From assembly GCA_017615495.1 (NCBI GenBank), contig JAGAAA010000123.1:1-13100 (forward strand): DNA of 13,100 nucleotides, written 5' to 3'. This DNA comes from Clostridia bacterium (lineage in GTDB: Bacteria > Bacillota > Clostridia > Christensenellales > CAG-1252). Below are positions 1 through 7,149 of this stretch, piece after piece. Numbering within the stretch: position 1 is the first letter of the stretch; every line of letters begins with the position of its first letter. The notes under the pieces are model-generated. The model saw nothing but the letters and a program-made list of their open reading frames with translations, searched no databases and had not been told where the DNA came from. The position numbers and the translations under genes are program-made.

Positions 1-1494
1 GATTTTAGAAGGAAGACCCCGCTAATGGGGTGGGCGTCTTGGAATTGCTTTCGGACGAATATCAACGAAGAAAAATTGAAGCGGCAATTTGACGCGATGA
101 TCTCCACCGGTCTTGCGGAATGCGGCTACGTATACGCAAACACCGACGACGGCTTTTTTGGCGGGCGGGGCGCGGACGGCAAGATACGCTTCCACAAGGA
201 GCGCTTCCCGAACGGCATCAAGCCGCTTGCGGACTACGCGCATTCTTTGGGCTTGAAAGCGGGCATTTACTCAGAGGCGGGCAGCGCCTCTTGCGGGTAC
301 TACTATGACAACGAGGGGGAAAACGGTTTGGGCGTCGGGCTCGTCGGGCACGAAAGGGAAGACCTTGAAACCTACCTCGTGGATTGTGACTTTGACTTCA
401 TCAAGGTGGATTGGTGCGGCGCCCTGCGCGAAGGCGTGGACGAAAAGGCGGTTTACGTCAAGGTAGGGGAGATCGTGGACGAGATACGCCACCGCCAAAA
501 GAAAACTTTGGTGTATAACGTTTGCCGCAAGTTTTTCCCCGGCGAATGGGCGGTGCCCATCGCGGATTCCTGGCGCACGGCGGCGGATATCCAACCGAAT
601 TTTGCTTCCATCCTTCGCCAAATCGACAACATCAAGCCTCTCAGGAAGTATTGCTCTCCCGGGCACGTCAACGACCTCGATATGATGCAGATCGGCAACG
701 GGCTCACCTACGAGGAGGAAAAGACGCATTTTGCAATGTGGTGTATGATGTCCACCCCCTTGATGGTGGGGTGCGACCTAACGAAGATCCCCGCCGCCAC
801 GCTGGAGATCTTAAAAAACCGCGAACTGATCGCCCTGGATCAGGACGCCGCTTGTTTGCAAGCCTACGTCGTAAAAGAGTATAAAGGCGCTGACGGCGCC
901 CTCCTCGGCGAAGCGTGGGTGAAGGACCTCGGCGAAGCGCGCGGCAAGGAGAAGGCGGTTGCCTTTTTGAACAGGAGCGACGCTCCCCTCGAAATGACGC
1001 TCGACTACAAAACCGCGGGGCTTTGCGGCAAGATACTCTCCCTGCGTGATCTGTGGAAGCACGAGGACCTTTCCGTAAGGGAAAACCTCTGCTTCGTTGT
1101 GCCGCCGCACGAAACCGTCGTGCTCCGCGTTAAAAGCGAAAAGGCGGGGGACGCCGCGGACGTAAACGCCGCTTTGTCCTACCGTGAACCCGCGCCCATC
1201 CAAGCGATCTCGGAAGAAAAGGCAAAGGAGCTTTTGAAAAAGGGCGCGCTTTTGTTGGACGCTCGCACGAGAGAAGAGTACCAAAAAGGGCACCTCGAAG
1301 GGGCGCTTTGCACCCCCTTTACCGAAATTTATTCGCACATTGCCGAAACCGTCCCCCACAAGGACACCGTTTGCGTGGTGTATTGCTCCAAAGGGCTGCG
1401 CAGTACCCAAGTTAAATACACGATGGATCATATGGGGTACACAGAGGTTTACTTGCTTGGCGGTATGGAAAAAGAACTTGCCAAGCTCTCCTGA
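1..1494 (+). CDS. GH27 family glycoside hydrolase (alpha-galactosidase-like) fused to a C-terminal rhodanese domain, 5' end missing
   Basis: The reading frame is open from base 1, and the codons before the first Met (base 25) encode KTPL, which joins to MGWASWNCF to make the usual GH27 N-terminal signature, so the true start is upstream of the window. Numbering from that Met: a DD pair in a sugar-binding strand (NTDDGFF, about 40-46), the nucleophile strand FIKVDWCG with Asp129, a probable acid/base Asp188 in SWRTAAD, and the GH27 block PGHVNDLDM through TPLMVGCDL. A C-terminal beta domain ends near residue 371. After a short linker, residues about 395-489 form a rhodanese domain (LLLDARTREEYQKGHLEGA) with the active-site loop CSKGLRS, Cys454. 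GH27 enzymes cleave terminal alpha-galactosides or related sugars; rhodaneses carry a persulfide sulfur on Cys. No signal peptide can be judged because the N-terminus is missing. Substrate is uncertain: the family motif KYDNC is KVDWC here. It ends in TGA. Confidence 0.9.
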   Translation, partial: DFRRKTPLMGWASWNCFRTNINEEKLKRQFDAMISTGLAECGYVYANTDDGFFGGRGADGKIRFHKERFPNGIKPLADYAHSLGLKAGIYSEAGSASCGYYYDNEGENGLGVGLVGHEREDLETYLVDCDFDFIKVDWCGALREGVDEKAVYVKVGEIVDEIRHRQKKTLVYNVCRKFFPGEWAVPIADSWRTAADIQPNFASILRQIDNIKPLRKYCSPGHVNDLDMMQIGNGLTYEEEKTHFAMWCMMSTPLMVGCDLTKIPAATLEILKNRELIALDQDAACLQAYVVKEYKGADGALLGEAWVKDLGEARGKEKAVAFLNRSDAPLEMTLDYKTAGLCGKILSLRDLWKHEDLSVRENLCFVVPPHETVVLRVKSEKAGDAADVNAALSYREPAPIQAISEEKAKELLKKGALLLDARTREEYQKGHLEGALCTPFTEIYSHIAETVPHKDTVCVVYCSKGLRSTQVKYTMDHMGYTEVYLLGGMEKELAKLS

Positions 1495-1500
1495 CCCGTC

Positions 1501-1529
1501 TTTACTAATTATGCCGTTTGTGGTATAAT
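1501..1529 (+). promoter_or_regulatory. Promoter of recD2-comF, extended -10, almost no leader
   Basis: A -35-like TTTACT (1501-1506) lies 17 bases from a perfect TATAAT (1524-1529), which is preceded by TGG, giving an extended -10 (TGnTATAAT). Transcription would start near 1536, about three bases before the recD2 ATG at 1539. It begins seven bases after the GH27 stop codon. The match is strong; the exact start site is inferred. Confidence 0.75.
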
Positions 1530-1538
1530 ATTTCTATT

Positions 1539-3725
1539 ATGGAACTCGTCGGAAACATCGAAAGCATCGTCTTCCGTAATGCGGAAAACGGCTATACCGT
1601 CGCCCACGTCGCCACGCCCAAGCGCGTGACCTGCGTGGGTATCTTTCCGCCCGTGACCGAGGGCGAAAGAGTGGTGATGACGGGGGACCACGTGGTCAAC
1701 CGCAATTTCGGCGAGCAGTTTAAGATCACCAGCGTAAAGGTCTCTCCCCCCACCGGGCGGGAAAGCATGATCCGTTACCTTTCCGGCGGGCTTTTTAAAG
1801 GTATCGGAGAGATCACCGCCAAAAATATCGTTTCCTTTTTCGGAGAAAAGACCTTTGAAGTGATCGAATTCACGCCGCACGAACTCGTTAAGGTAAGGGG
1901 CATCAGCAAGGTCAAGGCGGAAAGCATCGGCAACCAGTTTTCCGAATTCCGCGCGATGCAGCAGACCATCATCTTTTTGCAAAGCTTTGATATCTCCTTG
2001 AATTTGGCGCTCAAAATTTATCGCACGTACGAAGGTCTGACGGAAAACGTCATCCGCAACAATCCTTTCCGTTTGATCGAGGACGTGGACGGCGTGGGCT
2101 TTGCCACCGCCGATATGCTTGCCCTCTCAATGGGGCTGGATAAGGAAAGTTCCTTCCGTCTGAGCGCCGCCGTCGTGCACGTTTTAAAAAGCGCGGCGTC
2201 CACCAAGGGGCACACCTATTTGCCGCTGGGGATGCTCGTGCGCGAGACGATGAAGCTCCTCGCTTTTGAGGAAGATAAGGAGCACGTGGTGCTTGCCACC
2301 ATCGACGATATGCAACTTGAGGGCACCCTCGTTTACCTCAACGATTACAAGATGAACGGCGTGATGCTTTCTTCCTACTACAACTTGGAAAAGAGCATTG
2401 CCAAAAACCTGCTTCGCATCATGGGGCACAGCGTGGAATTGGACCTTGACCTCGAAGAGGAGATTGCCGCTTTTGAAAAAGCGCAGGGCGTTAACTTGCA
2501 CTCGGCGCAAAAGGAAGCCATCGCCGCCGCGGTAAACAGCGGTTGCGTGGTGATCTCGGGCGGGCCGGGCACCGGCAAGACCACCATCATCAAATTCATC
2601 ATCGAACTTTTGAAAAAGCAGGGCTATACCTTTGCTTTGACCGCGCCGACGGGGCGCGCCGCCAAGCGTATGAGCGAAGCGACGGGCGCCGTGGCAAAAA
2701 CCATCCACCGTCTTTTGGAACTGCATCCCTCTTCTTCCGTGCCCGAAACCAAGCTGGACGCCGACGTCGTGATCGTGGACGAGATCAGCATGGCGGACGA
2801 GTACGTTTTCAACGCCCTGTTGAAGGCGGTGCCCGTGGGCGGCAAGATCGTGCTCGTGGGGGATAAGGATCAGCTTCCCTCTGTTGGGGCGGGCAACATC
2901 CTCGCGGACATCATTTCTTCCGGCATCATTCCGGTAAAATACCTGACGCACATTTATCGTCAATCGTCGGATAGCAACATCGCTATTTACGCCCATATGA
3001 TCAACGGCGGCGCCGTGCCCGAATTCGACAATCGCAGCCGCGACTTCTTCTTTGACAACGTGACGGAAGAAGGGGCGGTGATGAAGGACGTCGTTTCGCT
3101 TTGCACCGAGCGTTTGCCCAAATACTTCGCCCTTCCCGCATCCGAAGTGCAGGTGCTCGCTCCCTTGAAGAAGGGGGACGCCGGGGTGGAAAGCCTGAAT
3201 GCGGAATTGCAAAAGGTCATCAATCCGCCCGATAGGGAAAAGGGGGAGATGATCTCGGGCGACCGCATCTTCCGCGTGGGCGATAGAGTTATCCACGTGG
3301 TCAACAATTATCAGCTCGGTTGGGTGCAAAAGACGGGCGAAAAGTACGAAGCGGGCGAAGGCGTTTTCAACGGGGACATCGGCAAGGTCGTCGGGGTCTC
3401 CCGCGCCGAAGCGCAGCTCCAAGTGCAGTTTGAGGACGGCAAAGTAGCCACCTACACGGCGGGCGACCTCGACCAACTTGCGCTTGCTTATTGCATCAGC
3501 GTGCACAAGAGCCAGGGCTCGGAATTCCCCATCGCCGTCGTGGTCATTTCACGCTATAACCCCATCGTTACTTCGCGCAATCTGTTGTATACCGCCATCA
3601 CCCGCGCAAAACGCGCCGTCGTGCTTGTCGGGGACAAACAAAACGTCGTGAAGATGATCAAAAACAATTATACCGAAAAGCGGCATACCGCCCTTTCTTT
3701 GTTCCTCAAGGAAAATGAGTTCTAA
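1539..3725 (+). CDS. recD2: RecD2-type ATP-dependent DNA helicase (SF1B)
   Basis: A 728-residue RecD-like helicase of the RecD2 class, the form found in bacteria whether or not they have RecBC. Family knowledge: a 5'-to-3' helicase in DNA repair and replication-fork maintenance. An N-terminal OB-like domain (MELVGNIESIVFRNAENGYT) is followed by helix-hairpin-helix repeats (GIGEITAKNIV near 88-98, then VRGISKVKAESI). The motor follows: Walker A GGPGTGKT with Lys347, Walker B VDE at Asp414-Glu415, GDKDQLPSVGAG, then VHKSQGSEF and YTAITRAKR near the C-terminus. I chose ATG 1539 because homologous sequence begins there. An upstream in-frame TTG at 1518 overlaps the promoter and would precede the predicted transcription start. 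No Shine-Dalgarno lies before the ATG. Its last 11 bases overlap the next gene, which suggests translational coupling. Confidence 0.95.
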   Translation: MELVGNIESIVFRNAENGYTVAHVATPKRVTCVGIFPPVTEGERVVMTGDHVVNRNFGEQFKITSVKVSPPTGRESMIRYLSGGLFKGIGEITAKNIVSFFGEKTFEVIEFTPHELVKVRGISKVKAESIGNQFSEFRAMQQTIIFLQSFDISLNLALKIYRTYEGLTENVIRNNPFRLIEDVDGVGFATADMLALSMGLDKESSFRLSAAVVHVLKSAASTKGHTYLPLGMLVRETMKLLAFEEDKEHVVLATIDDMQLEGTLVYLNDYKMNGVMLSSYYNLEKSIAKNLLRIMGHSVELDLDLEEEIAAFEKAQGVNLHSAQKEAIAAAVNSGCVVISGGPGTGKTTIIKFIIELLKKQGYTFALTAPTGRAAKRMSEATGAVAKTIHRLLELHPSSSVPETKLDADVVIVDEISMADEYVFNALLKAVPVGGKIVLVGDKDQLPSVGAGNILADIISSGIIPVKYLTHIYRQSSDSNIAIYAHMINGGAVPEFDNRSRDFFFDNVTEEGAVMKDVVSLCTERLPKYFALPASEVQVLAPLKKGDAGVESLNAELQKVINPPDREKGEMISGDRIFRVGDRVIHVVNNYQLGWVQKTGEKYEAGEGVFNGDIGKVVGVSRAEAQLQVQFEDGKVATYTAGDLDQLALAYCISVHKSQGSEFPIAVVVISRYNPIVTSRNLLYTAITRAKRAVVLVGDKQNVVKMIKNNYTEKRHTALSLFLKENEF

Positions 3726-4461
3726 GTTTTCAAAGTTTCTTTCCCTCTTGTTCGTCGACGAACACAATTGCGTCGTATGCGACCGCGAGCTTCCCAAGCC
3801 TTCGCGCTATCGTATTTGCAACAAGTGTTACGCGCTTCTCGAAGTGATCGGGGACAAGGGATGTTTGAAATGCGGCAGGATGATGGTCTCCGAGGGTGAT
3901 TACTGCTTAGATTGCCAAAACCGCGAAATGGAATTCGACCGCGCGTTTGCGCCGCTTGCCTACAACGGCGCCGCCGTCGCCCTCGTCACCAAACTCAAAT
4001 TCCACGGCAGAAAGTACCTTGCCCAAGGGATGGCAAAGCAGATGACTGACCGCTTTTTGGAAGAAGAAAAGGCCGTGGACGCGGTGATCCCGGTCCCCTT
4101 GCATCCCAATAGGCAAAAACAAAGGGGATACAACCAAAGCGAACTGTTGGCAAGAGTGATCGCGTCCGATCTTCGCTTGCCCATCGACCTTGCTTCTCTC
4201 CGTCGCGAAAAGGATACCCTTGCGTCAAGCAGCCTGCAGGGCGGGCGCGCGGCGCGTGAGGAGAACTTAAAGGACGCCTTCAAAGTGACGGACGCAGAGA
4301 AGGTGAAAGGTAAGACTATCCTTTTGGTGGACGACGTTTTGACGACGGGCACCACCGCAAACCAAGCGGCGAAGGTGCTAAAACAAGCCGGTGCGAAAGC
4401 GGTTTACGTTTTGACCTTTGCCGGCACGAGGGAAAAACCGCCAATACAAGCGGATTCTTGA
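3715..4461 (+). CDS. comFC: ComF-family phosphoribosyltransferase-like protein with N-terminal zinc ribbon
   Basis: A 248-residue protein with the ComFC layout. The N-terminus has four CxxC pairs (Cys19/22, 35/38, 50/53, 64/67), enough for two zinc sites. The remainder is a type I phosphoribosyltransferase fold: VIPVPLHPNRQKQRGYNQSELLA in the middle and the PRPP-binding loop LLVDDVLTTGTT with Asp206-Asp207. ComFC is needed for uptake of transforming DNA in naturally competent Bacillota, but close relatives occur widely in species not known to be competent and their substrate is not settled. The ATG lies inside the end of recD2, so the two are probably co-translated. In Bacillota comF genes are often found close to secA and prfB, as here. 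The symbol reflects family membership, not a demonstrated competence role. It ends in TGA. Confidence 0.9.
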   Translation: MSSKFSKFLSLLFVDEHNCVVCDRELPKPSRYRICNKCYALLEVIGDKGCLKCGRMMVSEGDYCLDCQNREMEFDRAFAPLAYNGAAVALVTKLKFHGRKYLAQGMAKQMTDRFLEEEKAVDAVIPVPLHPNRQKQRGYNQSELLARVIASDLRLPIDLASLRREKDTLASSSLQGGRAAREENLKDAFKVTDAEKVKGKTILLVDDVLTTGTTANQAAKVLKQAGAKAVYVLTFAGTREKPPIQADS

Positions 4462-4475
4462 CATTTAAACAAATT

Positions 4476-4504
4476 ATTTTACTTATTATTTTGCTTATAG
4501 TAAA
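4476..4504 (-). promoter_or_regulatory. Mirror-image minus-strand promoter candidate, antisense to comF
   Basis: Because the region is symmetric, the minus strand reads TTTACT (4504 to 4499), 17 bases, then TAAAAT (4481 to 4476), the same three elements as the plus strand. Transcription would start near 4469 and run into the 3' end of the ComF gene. No minus-strand gene lies there, so any product would be antisense RNA. Support is sequence only. Confidence 0.4.
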
Positions 4505-4506
4505 AT
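4478..4506 (+). promoter_or_regulatory. Promoter of secA-prfB-tsaD
   Basis: TTTACT (4478-4483), a 17-base spacer and TAAAAT (4501-4506). This -35 is identical to that of the recD2 promoter. The predicted start is near 4513, giving a leader of about 11 bases that begins at the Shine-Dalgarno GAGGTG (4513-4518) of secA. Confidence 0.7.
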
Positions 4507-4523
4507 AGTTACGAGGTGAACTT

Positions 4524-7148
4524 ATGTGTATATTCGCAAACGCCAATGAAAGACAAGTAAGAAAGCTCCGCAAGATCGCGGATAAGATCGAGCTTCTCGC
4601 CCCGCATTACGCATCGATGTCGGACGAGGAACTCAAAGCGATGACCCCCTATTTTAAGGAGCGCATCAAGGAAGGCGCCACGCTGGACGAACTTCTTCCC
4701 GATGCGTACGCCGTGGTCCGCGAGGCTTCGTCGAGAGTGTTGGGGCTTCGCCATTTTTACGTGCAACTTTTGGGCGGCATCGCCCTGCATCAAGGCAGGA
4801 TCGCCGAGATGTGCACCGGTGAAGGTAAGACGCTGGTCAGTACCCTCCCCGCTTATTTGAACGCTCTTACGGGCGAAGGCATGCACATCGTCACGGTCAA
4901 CGATTACCTCGCAAAACGTGACGCGGAATGGATGGGCAAGGTGCACCGCTTCCTTGGTCTTACCGTAGGCGTTTCCATCGAAGGGATGTCTGCGGAGGAA
5001 AAGCGCGCGGCGTACAACTGCGACATTCTTTACGCCACCAACAATTCTCTCGGTTTTGATTACCTCAGGGACAATATGGCCATCAGCAAGGCGCAAATGG
5101 TGCAAAGAGGGCAAGTTTTCGCCATCATCGACGAGGTGGATAGCATCTTGATCGACGAGGCGCGCACTCCTCTTATCATTTCGGGCAAAGGGGATAAGAG
5201 CAGCGAGATCTATTTGAAGGTCAGCCGCTTCGTCAAAACCTTGCACGAGGACGATTACGAAAAGGACGAGAAGGAAAACAGCATCCGTCTCACCGAGCAA
5301 GGCGTCGAAAGGGCGGAGCGTTACTTTGCCATCGACAACCTCGGCGACATCGAGCACAACGACCTCAACCATCATATCAACATCGCTTTGAAGGCGCAGT
5401 ATATGATGAAGCGCGACAAGGATTACATCGTCAGCGATCAGGAAGTTATCATCATCGACGAATTCACCGGCCGTTTGATGATCGGCAGACGCTACAGCGA
5501 CGGCTTGCATCAGGCGATCGAAGCGAAGGAAGGCGTCCGCGTCCGCGACGAGAACAAGACCTACGCCACCATCACTTTCCAAAACTACTTCCGCATGTAC
5601 AAAAAGCTTTCGGGTATGACGGGTACCGCCAAAACGGAGGAGACCGAGTTCAAGCAGATCTATGGTTTGGACGTCGTGGTCATCCCCACCAACCTGCCGG
5701 TCAAGCGCCGCGATGAAAACGACCTTTTGTACAAGACGCAGGCGGGCAAACTTCGCGCCATCACCGAGGATATCAAGGATTGCTACGAACGCAAGCAACC
5801 CGTCCTCGTGGGCACCATCTCGGTTGAAAAGTCCGAAGAACTTTCCGCCATCCTCAAAAAGGAACGCGTTCCCCACAACGTTTTGAACGCCAAGAACCAC
5901 GAGCGCGAGGCGGAGATCGTCGCGCAGGCGGGTAGGCTTGGGCAGGTGACCATCGCCACCAACATGGCGGGCCGTGGTACCGATATCATGCTCGGCGGCA
6001 ACCCCGAGTATCTTGCTCGCGCCGCCTTGGAAAAGAAGGGCTACACGCACGAAGCCATCGTGGAAGCGGTGGGCTACGCGCAGGACGTTTCGGAAGAAGC
6101 CCTTCGCGCAAGGGAAGATTACAAAAAACTGTACGCCGAGCATAAGGCGCAAACCGACGCCGAAAAACAACAAGTGCTTGCGGTGGGCGGCCTTAGGGTG
6201 ATCGGCACCGAGCGTCACGAATCCAGGCGTATCGACAACCAGCTTCGCGGTCGTAGCGGCAGACAAGGGGACATCGGCTCTTCCGTCTTCTATATTTCTA
6301 TGGAAGACGACCTCGCTCGCGTGTTCGGCGGCGACAGGATGTACAGCATCGCCAACACCTTCAACCTCGACGAGGATACCCCCATTCAAATGAAGATCAT
6401 CACCCGTTCCATCGAGCGGGCGCAACTTGCGGTGGAAAACAGAAACTATTCTTACCGCAAACACGTTCTTGCCTACGACGACGTAATGAACCGTCAGCGT
6501 GAGATCATTTACGCAGAGCGTAACAAGGTTTTGACCGGCGCCGACGTGCACGAGGAGATCGTCAAGATGATCCCCTCCGTTACGGCGGAATACCTTGGCG
6601 GCATCATCGATTATTCCAAGGATTACGTCCTTTGGGATTACGATAGGATCAACCGCGAGATCGAGGATAGACTTTTGCCCGCAGGGTCCAACGTCGTTAC
6701 CAAGGAGCTTGCTTCCGGCTTGAACTTCGGCAAGATCGCGGACGCCGTCGCCCTTGCGGCGATCGACGCCTACGACGAAAAGGAAGAAGGCTACAAAGCG
6801 CAGGGCATCCCCTTCGGTGATTTTGAGCGTCACGTTTTGCTTCGCGCCGTGGATAGGCATTGGATCGAGCACATCGACGCAATGGACGCCCTCCGTCGCG
6901 GCATCGGCCTCCGCGCCGTTGGTCAGCACGACCCCGTTATCAGCTACGCCAACGAAGGGTTCGAGATGTTTGACGAGATGATCTCCGCCATCCAACGCGA
7001 CACCGTCTTTATGGCGCTCAAGATGGAAGTCCGCAAGGAGGAAAAACGCACGCCTCCGCCCGTCCCCGTGAAGAAGGAGAAGGTGGGCAGGAACGATCCG
7101 TGTCCCTGCGGCAGCGGCAAAAAGTACAAGAATTGTTGTGGTAGATAA
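4524..7148 (+). CDS. secA: SecA, preprotein translocase ATPase
   Basis: An 874-residue SecA, the ATPase that pushes secretory preproteins through the SecYEG channel at the inner face of the membrane. Visible features: Walker A CTGEGKT with Lys102, the NDYLAKRDAEWMG segment, Walker B IIDEVDSILIDEARTPL with Asp203, the preprotein crosslinking region (about 225-370), NMAGRGTD (480-487) and the arginine-finger motif QLRGRSGRQGD (573-583) of the second motor domain, then the helical scaffold and wing regions. The C-terminus ends in a zinc-binding SecB/ribosome contact motif with Cys860, Cys862, Cys871 and Cys872, joined by a basic, proline-rich linker. ATG 4524 follows GAGGTG at a good distance. 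It starts a tight cluster with prfB (one-base gap). A ribosome hibernation factor gene (hpf), often next to secA in Bacillota, is absent between comF and secA. Confidence 0.98.
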   Translation: MCIFANANERQVRKLRKIADKIELLAPHYASMSDEELKAMTPYFKERIKEGATLDELLPDAYAVVREASSRVLGLRHFYVQLLGGIALHQGRIAEMCTGEGKTLVSTLPAYLNALTGEGMHIVTVNDYLAKRDAEWMGKVHRFLGLTVGVSIEGMSAEEKRAAYNCDILYATNNSLGFDYLRDNMAISKAQMVQRGQVFAIIDEVDSILIDEARTPLIISGKGDKSSEIYLKVSRFVKTLHEDDYEKDEKENSIRLTEQGVERAERYFAIDNLGDIEHNDLNHHINIALKAQYMMKRDKDYIVSDQEVIIIDEFTGRLMIGRRYSDGLHQAIEAKEGVRVRDENKTYATITFQNYFRMYKKLSGMTGTAKTEETEFKQIYGLDVVVIPTNLPVKRRDENDLLYKTQAGKLRAITEDIKDCYERKQPVLVGTISVEKSEELSAILKKERVPHNVLNAKNHEREAEIVAQAGRLGQVTIATNMAGRGTDIMLGGNPEYLARAALEKKGYTHEAIVEAVGYAQDVSEEALRAREDYKKLYAEHKAQTDAEKQQVLAVGGLRVIGTERHESRRIDNQLRGRSGRQGDIGSSVFYISMEDDLARVFGGDRMYSIANTFNLDEDTPIQMKIITRSIERAQLAVENRNYSYRKHVLAYDDVMNRQREIIYAERNKVLTGADVHEEIVKMIPSVTAEYLGGIIDYSKDYVLWDYDRINREIEDRLLPAGSNVVTKELASGLNFGKIADAVALAAIDAYDEKEEGYKAQGIPFGDFERHVLLRAVDRHWIEHIDAMDALRRGIGLRAVGQHDPVISYANEGFEMFDEMISAIQRDTVFMALKMEVRKEEKRTPPPVPVKKEKVGRNDPCPCGSGKKYKNCCGR

Positions 7149-7149
7149 T

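Larger units (their letters stand above)
4472..4510. repeat. 12-base inverted repeat (one mismatch) spanning the secA promoter
   Basis: The left arm at 4472-4483 and the right arm at 4499-4510 are reverse complements at 11 of 12 positions, with nine consecutive perfect pairs (4475-4483 with 4499-4507) and a 15-base centre. The arms contain the -35 and the -10 of the secA promoter. It could be an operator, a bidirectional promoter, or an AU-rich hairpin in readthrough RNA from comF. It is not followed by a T-run, so it is not a standard terminator. Confidence 0.8.

Noticed and set aside
25..27. ATG 25 as the true start of the GH27 gene
   Set aside because: The upstream codons are open and encode KTPL, part of the conserved GH27 N-terminus, so this Met is internal.
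1518..1538. TTG start seven codons upstream for recD2
   Set aside because: It lies before and inside the TATAAT of the recD2 promoter, has no ribosome site, and adds residues (LWYNISI) with no family match.
2184..3506. Minus-strand open frame opposite recD2, and a similar one opposite prfB
   Set aside because: In-register shadows of conserved genes with no recognisable protein family.
4438..4453. CCGC/GCGG stem at the end of comF as a terminator
   Set aside because: Only four pairs and no T-run follow.
4458..4489. TTGACA (4458-4463) with TATTAT (4484-4489) as secA promoter
   Set aside because: The spacer is 20 bases, too long. The TTTACT-17-TAAAAT pair is better placed.
7138..7149. GTG start for prfB inside secA
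   Set aside because: ATG 7150 gives SPF 205-207 and GGQ 250-252, equal to E. coli RF2 numbering, so the four extra residues are unlikely.
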